Of a stretch of 64,000 bases of DNA, positions 1 through 10,960 are shown piece after piece. Both the position numbers and the translations under genes were made by a program. A model generated the notes under the pieces. The model was given only the letters and a program-made list of their open reading frames with translations, was not told where the DNA came from and did no database searches. Source of the stretch: Loripinus fragilis (lineage: Eukaryota; Mollusca; Bivalvia; Lucinida; Lucinidae). Location of the stretch: assembly GCA_964019695.1 (NCBI GenBank), contig OZ026520.1:34328620-34392619 (forward strand), written 5' to 3'. Each line of letters starts with the position of its first letter. Position 1 is the stretch's first letter.

Positions 1-145
1 GGCGTTTTGCTGATGGGCCGATGATGGCCCGCTCTAAGTGGTATTTGGATTCTCTTCCCCCATCAACCTAAAACAACAACACAAATACCAACGTTGTCAC
101 AGTTGAACCCCCTCTGACAAAACTTTCTAGATCATCGCATGGAGC
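1..145 (+). repeat. Dispersed repeat, right-hand part of a GCGGATC-ended element
   Basis: This stretch aligns over its whole length with 8197-8334, sharing GGGCCGATGATG near the start and CTCTGACAAAACTTTCTAGA near the end, with scattered substitutions and small indels. In the fuller copy at 8044-8328 the segment is the right half of a hairpin element. Here the left half lies beyond the window edge. No coding content is seen. Confidence 0.7.
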
Positions 146-1029
146 ACATCTGGTATGTCTTAGGTCGACAGGTACATGTACTTTAACACTTTGCAACATC
201 TTAGCGGAATGGCGACATATACCAAGGGAGATAATCCGTCGCACAATCGCTAGCATGCCCAGAAGGTGTCGTTGCATCAATGTACCAGATACCGATCCCC
301 TTTTGCTATAAACATTTCTTAAGCCATTGACGTTTGGCTTCTGGGGGTTCCCTTAAATAATACAAACGAATGGCCGTTCATGTGGCTGACAACACGCCTT
401 GACAGAATATATAATGATCTAGTCGAGCAGGTGGAAGACGAAAGGGTAACGCTTCGAAGGCTTTTATAAAACATTCATTGTTATGGAAAGTTACAATATA
501 TGTCGATCGGATGCTCTTGTAGTTGCCGCACGAGCTATTTTCTGTGATCAACTTCATTAACATTGTTACATACAATCATAATACCTGAAAAACACACACA
601 AAAACAATGCAGTTCCTTCGAAATGGCGGAATATCAAAGGCGTCCGATATCTGTTAGCAGGGGATACGGTTTGGGGCTACTCTGATATTCTTATATATAC
701 ATAGGCTTGATCTAATTTGGGGGATTCAAAATTTGAATTTCGATTGGGAAGTCAAAAAAAGAATATTTTTATTGTTATTTTACTGGAGAGATTGGCGCAA
801 TTTGTCTTCATAAATATCTATGTCTACCTGAAAACTGGGCTAAGCTGGCCTAGAAGGTGATGTAGTGGATGGAAACCAGCTCAAACTAGTTTCCAGAAGT
901 TTACATTTTTGACACTTCTGCATAATTAACCTCTGGAGGGTGAGTATGAAACTAGCATGTGCTGCATGGAATTGACATGATTTGCTGTTTCACCTACCAA
1001 CAGGTAAATTAAAGACTTTAATGAACTTT
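146..1029. other. Noncoding stretch, nothing recognised
   Basis: AT-rich DNA with stops in all frames. I see no repeat partner elsewhere in the window and no splice-flanked open frame worth calling. Confidence 0.5.
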
Positions 1030-1420
1030 AACAACAGTTTGTTTTGTTTAGTTTGTTCATTTTTCTTTGAATAAACAAAATGAAAAAAAAAGTGTTTTAT
1101 GATTAAATTTTGCATACCACACTCAGAGAATTTATTACATTTCAAAAAACACAATACTAAATTAAAATAGTTTAATAACAGTTGCTATATCATGTGAGAA
1201 AGTCCTTAGATTGAACATGACTTCAACAACTAAAGTGAAAGTAGAAAAAGATCATTCATGGTTAAAACGTCATATAAAAAACAATTATTGATTTCTATTT
1301 CGGTACCCTTAAAAGTGATATTCACCTCGGCCTTGCGGCCTCGGTGAATAACACTTTTTCGGGCAGATAAATCATCCTCATGTCTACCTCATTGAAATCA
1401 ATAATTGTATATTATCATTT
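1030..1420 (-). repeat. Repeat family D, inverted copy
   Basis: Read on the minus strand, this resembles the segments at 28960-29112, 29893-30050, 30940-31260 and 31285-31640. The shared landmarks in order are a CCTCATGTCTACC-like stretch, AAATCAATA, GTAGACAATTTTC-like sequence, GAAGTCATGTTCAA, CTAAGGAC, TTTGCATTTTGAAATG and finally an AAACAAAC-rich tail. Inside it 1281-1296 and 1394-1410 pair as an inverted repeat around the loop GGCCTTGCGGCC. It is a noncoding dispersed element of unknown class. Confidence 0.65.
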
Positions 1421-2482
1421 TGGGTATGGAGATTTTGGTGGATATTTTTTGGACTGGACTTTTTCGGAATGGGGGGGGGGTCATTTCTAAAGTCAATTGC
1501 TTTAGGGTCTGAATTGTGTTTTGCAACTGCAAACTAAACCGAACTATTAACTTACAGGATGAAATAAAAACATTCAAATGTATATTGTCTCGTATTTACT
1601 GTGTTCATTGATAGTAGGACTATATTTGAGGTTTATTTTAATATGCTAACTTTTCAAGTATATTTATTTATTTATTTATTTTTCTTTGGAGGGAGGGGTG
1701 TGGTTTCCTGATATGTCTGATATATGTTTTGGTATACAGTAGAAGTTGGGCCCGAGTCAATTGAGAGTTCCCCCATGTCGGACTTTTGAGGACATCGAGT
1801 GTTCGTATCTCATTCTGCAAAGACACTACCTGTATTTTTAATTCCATAGCAGGTGGCAGAGTTACCATAGTAACCATGCATAGCTTAAGGCGTTTAATCC
1901 ACTGGACTTTTACAATGTTTTTATAGTGAAACAGATTATCGAAAATTTGTAGCATTACTATAATATTAGAATAGTATGCCAACATTTTCTGCGCGTGTGC
2001 ATCGAACATTGATCAGAGTGTACATCAGATTTACATCAAATGAAACAAGCATAAATTTAGTATCATTTATAATTTTAATACATTTCATAACAAATAAAGA
2101 AAAACGCGTACACAGACACAGTCTGATCATCGGTTGACCTATGTTAGGTGCTGATAAAGTATGCAGAGAGATCTGCTGTATTTTCGCCCTCCCTGATCAG
2201 TAAGATTTAAGCCGAATGAACGTTCCCCATTTCATCAATCGGACGGGTTCATTTCAAAGGATCATTGACACTTGCTATGGGTAAATGCCTATGGTTTTCA
2301 GTAAAAATTAAAGTTTGTCAATCGTCCCTCTCTTCACATTGAAGCTACCCTGCCATGAGTACTTTATGGCTGTGAAATCCGTTTTCGATATTAAATGCTT
2401 CAAGGATGTAAAATTTTGGGTAGAACAATCAGTTTTACATTGAGATATATAGAAATCCGAAAACATTTTTTAAAACATCATT
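1421..2482. other. Noncoding stretch, nothing recognised
   Basis: This holds a G-run near 1469 and a short TTTA run near 1665-1682, otherwise undistinguished AT-rich sequence. No coding signal or repeat partner was seen. Confidence 0.45.
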
Positions 2483-2577
2483 CCCCCCCGTGTGCCAGCA
2501 AAAGCTTTTGCATGTATATGTGTTACCATATTTTACACATTGTATGGAAGTGGCTTGCTGGCACACGGGGGGGGGGG
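2483..2577. repeat. Short hairpin with C-run/G-run ends
   Basis: Left arm CCCCCCGTGTGCCAGCAA (about 2484-2501) pairs with right arm TTGCTGGCACACGGGGGG (about 2555-2572), leaving a loop of about 50 bases. It looks like a small foldback element or a MITE reduced to its ends. No target duplication was identified. Confidence 0.7.
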
Positions 2578-2823
2578 AGATGTTCAGCAGCCCAAAAACC
2601 CAGGGCCTAAGCCCATAAAATGCCTTTTCTACCAAATAAGAAATTAATGACAGTAATGAAGTTCTCTAGAACCAACCTCCTAAATTGCTTTGTATTCTGT
2701 GCTAGTTTAATATAAAGTACAAAAGATTAAAAGTAGAATTAGCAAGGTTTTATGCATTTTTTCATAAGAAAAAATCTCACTGTTATTAAATGACACATTT
2801 TTTTGCAAACGTCCTGTACCTAT

Positions 2824-3043
2824 ATATTTGCATGCTAGGGAATTATTCATGTTTTATTTTCGTCTGCTGACTTTCTTAAAAATTAAGTTTTTTAAAAATA
2901 AACCACCCAGGCCACCATCAGAGTGTCAAACAGTTTTGATCCAGATCAAGACAGACAATCTGTTGGTCTTCATCTGGGTTCAAACTGTTTGCAAAAGGCT
3001 ATTGGCATACGACAAAATTATCCACTGGCATGCAAAGAGTTAT
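2824..3043. mobile_element. MITE-C copy with palindromic core
   Basis: The ends pair: TTTGCATGCTAGGG on the left and TGGCATGCAAAGAGTTATAA on the right, matching the ends of the copy at 22415-22635. In the middle, about 2927-2992, is the recurring palindrome: TTTGATCCAGATCAAGAC on one side and GTCTTCATCTGGGTTCAAAC on the other. It is nonautonomous and noncoding. The left end has decayed. Confidence 0.55.
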
Positions 3044-3049
3044 AACCGG

Positions 3050-5154
3050 TAAATACTTTAGTGTTCAATATATTGTCTCATATAGGGATATACATGCATA
3101 TGTATACCATGAATTTTCGGACACTTTAAATACATTCAACATGCTATGCCCTTTAAACTAAGCAAAAGTAATATTCAAAGGATCTAGGTAGAATCATTTT
3201 TACTTTCCAATGCTAAATGGGACACTTTCATTTCTTCAAAAATATTTATTTATTTTGTCGAGCTTTCAGTTTTGTATTATTTACGGTACATGGAGTCAAA
3301 ATGTACAGGTAACTTCTAAATTATCTCCCCAAAATCATTTTATTACAAAACATATTTTGTTTTTAAAACAATTTCATCAATTATCGTGATTCATTAATAC
3401 TCTGTGTATGGTATGTTCAATAGATATTACCATACCTACCAAATAAATCAAGAAAACTTGCAGAAATCACTTTTTAAAGCACTTTTTATTTTCATGAAAT
3501 TTCAGACCCCCTCCCCTTTCTACCCGCCATAACTCTCGAATGCGTTGGAATTTTGCAAATATTTTGCTAGCTGGCTCTTGCCATTAGATTCACCTATTTC
3601 TCTGATACTACATGCACCACACTAGAAGCCCAAAAGCAGCGTTCCGCGGATCAGAAAAATAGGCGTATAAGGCCCAAACCGTCAATGATCCTTTTACAGC
3701 TGTTGGTGTCGGTTTTTAAATTTTATTGAACTTTAAGAGGAACCATCTGAGAGCGAACAGTGAAGACCCTGATTAAAATAAAATTATAATAACTCTACGA
3801 TAGGCAATTCGAACCAGACCATGTGGAGTTACTGCTTGTATTGCAAACAGCGTGGACCTAGATCAGGCCCGACACTTCATAATGAATTTGATTACCGTCG
3901 CAAGAAAATCGCTTTCTTGCATGCTGACGCGTAGATTAGTCTACACAACTTTTGCAGTCTGAATTAAAGTTATTCAATAGTGTGCGCGAACAGTGAAGAC
4001 CATGACTAAACGCTGCATTCTTTGGACGTGCTGTTTCGCAAGTTAAGAGATAGCGAAAAATAGAGGCGATGATCAGACTGCGCAGATGCGTATTCTGCCC
4101 TGCACCTTTGCTGCTCGGAGGTAACAAAGTCAGGTTTTCTCGCGACGTGTACACGTAAACTGATCATTTCCACTGTCCACAAATGGGAGTGATAATCAAA
4201 ACAGTTTAAAACTGTTCATATCACAGTGGAGACACTGATCAAATAAACAAAGGGTTACAGTGCGTCCAAACGGACGAGGAATGTTCGTTGTGGCAGCTTT
4301 TTCATGCGCTGGTGTGTCAAATGATAAAGTCGTTTTAGACTAGCATATTGTTGCGAAACAAAATTGTTAAGATTTTGTTCAGATCAATTTGAAGTAAACG
4401 GGGACTATGACAATCAGTGAAGACCCAGAGGAAATACTGCACAAACGACTTTTCATCGGGGTCTACACTGTATTCTAGGACAGATTCGATCTCAAGAGAA
4501 AGAAATGAAATATTTTTATGAAATCCCTCAATATATACTGAGGGAAAATAGTTTAGCAATTATTTATAATGGGGTTTCCCATAGGCGGTCTTTGAAGCAT
4601 TAGGTCTTTTTAATTGGCAGGCTCGCAAACATGTCAGTTGCTTGAAAATGACCTAATGGCTACATGCAAGGGGTCAAAAGAAACAAAATCCAACGTCATA
4701 GTGATGATTTGATCTGCTGAGCATTTTAATTTCAAACGTTATTCAATTGAAAGGGAGGTAATTTGGTAAAATGCGATTCTCAACTAAAAACTGTATGAAA
4801 AGGGTGAACATAGCATTCAGTTTTAAACCGTTTTTCACTTTCTTGCTTTTGGATCTAAACATTTGACAGAAAATTGAAACTTTTAGTCGAAAACTATTCG
4901 CACTATTGCCAGATAAGCTGTTTTAGCAAGGGGGCATAAAATCAGACTTTACATTATGTGAAATGTCAATCTGTTAATGTCATCGTACTCGTGAACGTTT
5001 GTCAACATATATTAATGACACTATGAAATTTAAAGTCATATTTCTTCTAAACTATGAATCCTCAAAGTATATTGCTAAACTTTTTTCCCTCAGTATATAT
5101 AAAATGGGCCGTCCTGACCTAACCGTTCAAACTTTATGGACAATTTCATTGATC
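3050..5154. other. Noncoding DNA with scattered GAAGACC..TGATCA motif
   Basis: No gene is visible. A motif close to GTGAAGACCCTGATCA recurs at 3761, 3994, 4229 and 4419, and again at 5840, 6126, 6282 and 6800. A half-copy of the palindromic core (TGGACCTAGATCAGG) lies at about 3852-3866. The last four motif copies lie in or beside the tandem repeat at 6021-6812, so the whole stretch may be eroded copies of that element. Confidence 0.45.
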
Positions 5155-5515
5155 TATAATCTGGTACTGATCGCACATGCGCAAATGCCACTCATTAACG
5201 CACCTGTTTACGTATCCAAAGTGAGATATTCAATGGGATACTTTGACAGTGAAAACACGGGTGGCATTACATCAGAGTCTGCTCTGTTTTCTATGACAAT
5301 ATAGATATAGATAGAGAAAGAAGTGTGGAATATCGAATTTAGTTGTAAAGGGAATAAAGATCCAACGTCTACAGGTATACATAGATAACATTTGTAGATA
5401 TTTGTTGGTGCTTATCGCACATGCGCAAAATCCCCTGATACAAGCTCATGTTGGAGAAGCCAGAATATCAATGCAAAACTGTAACAGTACACTCTAGTGA
5501 AAACCGTGTACATCC
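5155..5515 (+). repeat. Imperfect local duplication
   Basis: The sequence around TCGCACATGCGCAAAT at 5170 and around TCGCACATGCGCAAAA at 5416 continues in parallel for about 100 bases, including ATATTCAATGGGA versus ATATCAATGCAAA and GACAGTGAAAAC versus CTAGTGAAAACC. The 101-codon open frame at 4999-5304 overlaps the first copy and has no other support. Confidence 0.5.
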
Positions 5516-6020
5516 AAATCAATTAATCACTAATGCGAAAATATGTTAATACCATATGAGAGCATTATCTTGCATATGCATGCACACGCAGCTTTGACAT
5601 TATTTTATAAGCGTCTTTTTTTCTTTCAATCTTTTTTTTTTAATTTTACCTTTTTCAAAAACAAATTTCAGATATACGATATACCATCTGTTTGAATCCA
5701 ATAAAAAATCCCGTTGTCGAGCCTGATCTGGGTCCATTTTGTTTTGGGGAAAAATCACCAGATGACACAAATCATCTCACGCAACCACACAGCATGGGGT
5801 CCAATACGGCGTGTTGGTTTATTGGTAAATACGTCCAGTGAAGACCCGAATGAGGTGCCTGAGTTCTGTGGCGTTTCTTAAAAGTCCAAATAATTTCAAG
5901 ATTCTGTGATATAACATAGTTGTAAATAATGGTGCCAGCCGAATTATAATTATTTAAATGTCAAAATTAATGCCGTATTTTCATAATTTATAATTTAAGA
6001 AATATAAATATTACCCGAAC

Positions 6021-6310
6021 TTCCCACTCTTATAAGTTGGACCAGTCCATTTCTGAACCAAGGGTTGTATGGTGGTATTTATGTTTTTTATTTAGATTTT
6101 AATAGAACCTTTTATAAGAAACCGTGGAGACCATGATCAGACGCCGAAGAACAATTAAATTAGCTAATGAGTCCAATTTCCCACTCTTATAAGTTGGACC
6201 AGTCCATTTCTGAACCAATGGTTGCATGGTGGTATTTATATTTTTGTTTAGATTTAAATAGAACATTTTATAAGAAACCGTGGAGACCCTGATCAGACGC
6301 CGAAGAACAA
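6021..6310 (+). repeat. Two-unit tandem repeat, period 157 bp
   Basis: Unit 1 (6021-6154) and unit 2 (6178-6310) both begin TTCCCACTCTTATAAGTTGG and end GATCAGACGCCGAAGAACAA, with few differences between. A third, more diverged copy is at 6698-6812. The unit carries the GAGACC(C/A)TGATCAGACGC motif found upstream. Confidence 0.85.
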
Positions 6311-6445
6311 AGTTTAAATGAGCTAATAAGTAGTAGATACTGACAAGTCGGCTCTTCTTTAGATCATCTTTTCGCAGATTTACACCGTCGCCAATTTCTC
6401 ACATTATATAATTGGCAATAAATTGAAGCCATTCAATTAGAACAA

Positions 6446-6645
6446 TGTGTCAATTTACTCTTTGCATGCTGAGTAATTTTGCGGCTATCTAGTTCTTAAA
6501 TGGGCCTATGAAACAACATTTCAATGTTTATCCTTTTATTACAGAAATACAAACACAGTGTCAACGTTTCTCACTCAAATAGTTTGAATCCAGATCAGTT
6601 CGACGCTTTTTCGGGCCTGATCTGGATCAACACTGTTTTTACCAA
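6446..6645. mobile_element. Partial MITE-C with palindromic core
   Basis: The left end TTTACTCTTTGCATGCTGAG matches the MITE-C terminus seen at 3043 (inverted) and 22415. The core hairpin at 6581-6637 pairs TTTGAATCCAGATCAG with CTGATCTGGATCAACACTG. No intact right terminus is seen, so this copy is truncated or eroded. Confidence 0.5.
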
Positions 6646-6697
6646 ATTTATCGCCACTAGCAAGTGAAGAATCTTAAACAATTTAGGTCAATAGAAT

Positions 6698-6812
6698 GTC
6701 CCACTCTTGTCATTTGGGCAAGTCCATTCTGTATAAAGTCGGGTGGTATTTTTATTTTTTATTTAAATTTTAATAGAGTATTCTTGATGCAAAAAGCGTA
6801 TACCCTGATCAA
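6698..6812 (+). repeat. Third, diverged copy of the 157-bp unit
   Basis: It starts TCCCACTCTTGTCATTTGG, contains GGTGGTATTTTTATTTTTTA and ends with TACCCTGATCAAGCGC, in the same order as the units at 6021-6310. It is about 390 bp downstream of the pair and clearly older. Confidence 0.6.
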
Positions 6813-6826
6813 GCGCAACTTTATAG

Positions 6827-6828
6827 AA

Positions 6829-6911
<83 letters not shown>

Positions 6912-6913
6912 AT
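6827..6913 (+). repeat. (AATA)n microsatellite
   Basis: About 21 uninterrupted tetranucleotide units, ending at AAATGAATAAG. Confidence 0.97.
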
Positions 6914-8043
6914 GAATAAGCAGTCTTTGACGCTCAAAAAAGCTGAGTTACAGACACGCGATTACTTAAGTGTATGTGTGGTCAATACCTGTTGTTACCT
7001 TGGATACAGTTGCTAAAAATAGACTATCGTGGAAAGCCTGTGAAAAAAGTCAAAGGGTTGTATCAGGAAAAATTCAAAAGGCTACATCAAATTTTATTTT
7101 AATTGTATGAAAAATATACCAATTTGTTCGCAATTGAACTGAGCATAGTGTCCCGTTTGCACAGGGAAAATATATTGAATACTTTAATAACTATGACCGA
7201 ATATCTTAAGGTTCTATCAAAAACCATCAAAAAGGACGAAGAGTTTGCAGAGGGAAATTCATAAAAAATATATCAGAATAATCGCAAGATATTTAGGTAA
7301 AACATTTGTTTGCACAGGAATTCTGCTTTTATAATTTCAAAAGATATAGTATAAAAACTAACACCTTCCATTATAATTCCCTATATTAGCGCTTCAGCGC
7401 ACCGCAGCTACCTGGATGTCCGTTAAAGTCCCGTATGTCTAAATAGGTTGATTCAAGTTCTATTTTAGACCCTTGTGTGCGGTATTCGACAAAAAAATAT
7501 TTTTCGTTTCACAGAAAATAATCTTCAGGTCAGGGTCTCCAAATAATTTGGAAAAACCGGAAAATGCCTAGTTTAATGAGGTTACAGTGTCTCATAAACG
7601 GGACTCCATTGTTGTTGTTTTGGTCGTTGTTGAGCAACCGCGACACCTTTGTTAAATATTTGAAAGCTTCGTGTATTTGATACCCAATGTTTCTTATATT
7701 GGTCGCTTGTACTAAACTACATTTGAAATGGCAACAGCCAAGTTACACATTTACAAAAAAGTATCGATATTCAGGTCTAATTATAAACGTAATTATAAAC
7801 CTATTTATGGACTGAACGGGATATTTACATTTGAAAACCTGACTTTGTTTGTATGAAAATCACAAAGGCGCAGACCAGCCCACACGTCCGCGAAATCTGA
7901 TTAGACCGTAATGATCCGCTTTCTGGAAAGCATCATAACACCACTTGTTACAAGCTAAATTTTAATATTCTAGCTAGTCTCTGGGGTTGAGCAGGTTGAT
8001 TTTAACCTTACCTGGTCGCAGTTTTCTCATATCGATATCATAC
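6914..8043. other. Noncoding stretch, nothing recognised
   Basis: No repeat partner, splice-flanked frame or RNA gene was recognised. Stops are frequent in all frames. Confidence 0.45.
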
Positions 8044-8328
8044 GCGGATCCAGAGGGGGTGGGCAAGGGGTCCGGACACCCCCTTAAAAATCATAAAAAT
8101 ATAGGGTTTCTTAGCAATACTGGAAACCCACAAAGCTACCAAGCCAGCATTCAATGTTGGGCCATCATAGGCTCGCCAGCGAAACGCTATTTAAATGGCT
8201 TTTCGCTGGCGGGCCGATGATGACCCGCTTGTAGTGGCGTTTGGATCCTCTATCTCCTCATCAGCATAAAGAAAAAAAACAAAGGTCGTCAGAGTTGGAC
8301 CCCTCTGACAAAACTTTCTAGATCCGCG
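8044..8328. mobile_element. GCGGATC-ended hairpin element
   Basis: The ends are inverted: GCGGATCCAGAGGGGGTGG at the left and TTTCTAGATCCGC at the right. Inside, about 8157-8226, a second hairpin pairs GGCTCGCCAGCGAAA with TTTTCGCTGGCGGGCC. The right half recurs at 1-145, and a shorter relative with the same ends lies at 50408-50611. The frame over 7987-8220 is open only by chance across the hairpin. It is a noncoding, nonautonomous element. Confidence 0.65.
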
Positions 8329-8334
8329 CATGGA

Positions 8335-8790
8335 TATGGCCCAGTTTGTTATTATATCGGAGTTCCAGTCGGAATAACCCGATCAAACGTTCATGGGTAA
8401 CCAGGTCAAAACATAAAATTAGACTAATTATTTCAGGGTCAGACTAAATGTTTTTTACATTTTGTTATTTATATCGTGGCCAACCGTTCAAAAACTGGCC
8501 TACACAAGTCTGCAAAAAGGTGCATATACCAGCATTGGCAGAATTTAATAAGTGTATATATGTCCGCACTTTGTCTCAATTTCATTAAGGAGCTGGATCA
8601 CCCGAATCCAGCGTGGACTAAATGTAAACAAAGCGGAGACTGTTCGAACCAAGTGCGCATGTGCATATTTGTTTTATACCTGCATAACAAGAACGGAGTA
8701 AGAATTACTTCCAAAGAGAATCATATTTGAAAGCAGGTATGTTTTAAACATGATATCAATACCGCTACTTAATAATGATAATTATAAAAA
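8335..8790. other. Noncoding stretch with an unsupported 84-codon frame
   Basis: An open frame at 8476-8730 has no recognisable domain, no splice context and no repeat partner. I do not call it as a gene. Confidence 0.4.
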
Positions 8791-8815
8791 TAATAATAAT
8801 AATAATAATAATACA

Positions 8816-8860
<45 letters not shown>
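8791..8860 (+). repeat. (TAA)n microsatellite
   Basis: Trinucleotide run interrupted once near 8812-8818 (ATACAATT). Confidence 0.95.
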
Positions 8861-8862
<2 letters not shown>

Positions 8863-9379
8863 AGATAAAAATAATTCATAGCCATTTGTACATGTGCATC
8901 GATAGCGACAAAATATAGCTACATTGTGTACCGAATATGTGCATAATCCAAGAATTTGAACACTGTGAGTGCAATATTTCTTAGTTTCGGGTCGTGCAAT
9001 AACGACCTAATAGTCATCAAGAATCCAGAGTCTGACTGAAAAATTATGGTCGCTTTTAAGAGGAGATCCTCATTATGTAACATAAATAACAGTTTTACAC
9101 TGCTTTAAAAATATTACAACACTAGATATGTCGGACGCTTTGAGCTCCTGCACATAGGACCTCGGACAGTCTTAATGAAGGACTGCCCATTAAAATGACC
9201 AGTGAAAAGTTTTAAAGAAAATGATATTTTTTTTATGAAAAAGATAGTAGGTTCAACCCTCGACTTATCGACAAAAGCCGTTTTCTCATTGGACAAATAC
9301 CAATTGAAAAATATGGGTTGAAAACTCTGTTTTTGCTATTCAACATATAGAAAATAGAAAAAGTTTTACTGAAGTGCTT
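8861..9379. other. Noncoding stretch, nothing recognised
   Basis: AT-rich sequence between the microsatellite and the C-run. No gene or repeat partner was seen. Confidence 0.4.
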
Positions 9380-9402
9380 CCCCCCCCCCCCCCCCCCCCC
9401 CC
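9380..9402 (+). repeat. Homopolymer run of 23 C
   Basis: An uninterrupted C-run. Its exact length should be treated with caution because such runs are prone to sequencing and assembly error. Confidence 0.95.
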
Positions 9403-9576
9403 GTGACCAAACTAATCCTCTTGCATATTACTTGACTTTTCCCTTACTGTAAAGGCGGCGCCTCATGGATGCGTAATTAGGACTAGATAACCTTAGACAT
9501 AGGTAAAAGCGAAAAATGAGGCGTGGTTTTATTTTAAGATAACTGTATCATTTTGTGCCATTACCTCAGTTATTAT

Positions 9577-9778
9577 TTAGCCATTAGAATGCCAGCAAAA
9601 TAACTGCATCTGAAAATTGTCTATTTAACATAAGCATAGAGGCAAACATTGTGGACCCAGATCAGACTGCTCCTACAGGAGCAGTCTGATCTGGGTCCAC
9701 ACTGTTTATCTATGAGCCATCAAATAGTCTAGTGGACGACAAAAACATACATTTTGTGTTTATGCGCTTAAGGGTTAA
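9577..9778. mobile_element. MITE-B nested in MITE-A
   Basis: The segment runs from TTAGCCATTAGAATGCCAGC to TATGCGCTTAAGGGTTAA. These are decayed forms of the ends TTAACCCTTAAAGCGCCA and TGGCGCATTAAGGGTTAA of the free-standing MITE-B at 50007-50272. The same nested block sits at the same place in MITE-A copy B (28338-28533), so it entered MITE-A before that element spread. Its centre is the palindrome at 9651-9700. Confidence 0.7.
9651..9700. repeat. Perfect 24-bp palindrome arms, recurring core
   Basis: GTGGACCCAGATCAGACTGC plus TCCT (9651-9674) is the exact reverse complement of 9677-9700, with a two-base loop. This is the best preserved copy of a core found at about ten other places in the window in different flanking contexts. 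Confidence 0.95.
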
Positions 9779-9909
9779 TATATGTGAGTTCAGTGTGTAT
9801 ACGGTTAGGATTTTCATGAAATGCACGCACGTCTGCGCGGCTCAAAGAGCTCATTAAATCTTTACCAAATTATAAATAAAACCGATTTCCCTTCCTTAGC
9901 AGATGAAAT

Positions 9910-10594
9910 CGTTGTGCGACAACTCACCGACAGACAACTGACCGAAAGTCAACTCGCAGACAAAAACTGACATACAAAAAAATATTCACCGACACGACAA
10001 CTGAACGACAAAGACAAGTCGCCGACACGACAACTCACAGACAAAAGCCTATTATATTTCTTTACAAAACTGATTACCATTCTCAACTTCGACTTCACTT
10101 TCTGAAGGTCATGTATAACGGGATTTTTGTACATTTTGCTGGGACATTTTGGCTTTCGATTTATAAGAATGGCGACTGGTATTTCGTTCATCCGATCCCA
10201 GAGGGGCAAAAACAAATTGTACGCGGTGAGAAGTCGTACTGGGTGTGTCACCTACCTGACTGGAAAGGCAGATGCATTCAAACTGCAGACTAAAAGACGC
10301 CATGACACATGTACATATATTTGTGTTTACTGAAAGCAAAGTGGTGATGTGTCCGTTCCGAAAATAAAGCAATATTGACATTGAAAAAAATATTTCTTTT
10401 CATCCTTTTTCTAGGAAAGTCTCTGTCGGTGAGTGTCGGTGAGTATCGGCGAGTGTCGGTGAGTTTTTAAAGAAATTGTCTGTGACTTGTCGTGTCGGCC
10501 AGTGGTCGTGTCGGCGAGTTGGTTGTCGGTGAAAAAGTGCCGTCGGTGAGTTGTCGTGTCGGCCAGTTGTCTGTCGGTGAGTTGTCATAGATTC
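9910..10594. mobile_element. hAT-like nonautonomous transposon, 8-bp target duplication
   Basis: The 685-bp insert is flanked by GATGAAAT on both sides (9902-9909 and 10595-10602). The uninterrupted site, GATGAAATAGCCGAACCACG with one GATGAAAT, is present in MITE-A copy B at about 28662-28681. The ends are inverted: GACAACTCACCGACAGACAA near the left end and its complement TTGTCTGTCGGTGAGTTGTC near the right. Both ends carry many subterminal copies of ACTCACCGACA or CGACACGACAACT. An 8-bp duplication is typical of hAT-superfamily transposons; assigning the superfamily on that basis is inference. The short frames inside have no recognisable domain. Confidence 0.9.
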
Positions 10595-10875
10595 GATGAA
10601 ATAGCCGAACCACGCCAAGATATGAATATTAAAGTTGCCGCCTTTACAGTAAGCGAAAAGTCTAGTAATACACATGTAGTTTTACATTTCACATATCATA
10701 TAAAAACGGCATGGTTGGTCACGGGGGGGGGACGCTGTCAAAATGCTCAAAAACACTTTATTATAAAAACTTCTTAGAAACTTATTTTGTAAAACCCTGT
10801 AGGTAAATATCAATGTGCAATGGCATTATCAGGGCTTTAGTTATGAGTGTTTACAAAGTAATTAGTTGTTTCATT

Positions 10876-10960
10876 TCTCAACCAAAACATATGTTGTGGG
10901 TATTCAAATGAATCGTCTCAATGACACGGTTCTTTTAACCACCAAATTATATGTTAAATT
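10876..10960 (+). repeat. Stray unit of the 162-bp satellite
   Basis: CTCAACCAAAACATATGTTG, then GGGTATTCAAATGAATCGTC and ACGGTTCTTTT, match the hairpin part of the units at 14901-16300. It lies 5' of the LINE, while the main array lies directly 3' of it. Confidence 0.7.

Larger units (their letters stand above)
9426..10670. mobile_element. MITE-A copy A, interrupted
   Basis: The terminal inverted repeats read CTTACTGTAAAGGCGGC on the left (from about 9442) and GCCGCCTTTACAGTAAG on the right (to about 10654). The similarity extends outward through GACTTTTC to TATTAC. Without the 685-bp insertion at 9910-10594 the element would be about 560 bp, the same size as copy B at 28174-28738, with which it aligns throughout. 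A truncated inverted copy is at 47657-47860. It has no coding capacity. The pieces GCACGCACGT and CCTTTACCAAATTATAAATA are shared landmarks of the right half. Confidence 0.85.

Noticed and set aside
4999..5304. 101-codon frame
   Set aside because: It overlaps a local duplication, has no known domain and no splice or poly(A) context.
8044..8328. A gene covering the 77-codon frame at 7987-8220
   Set aside because: The frame crosses both arms of a hairpin element that is repeated at 1-145.
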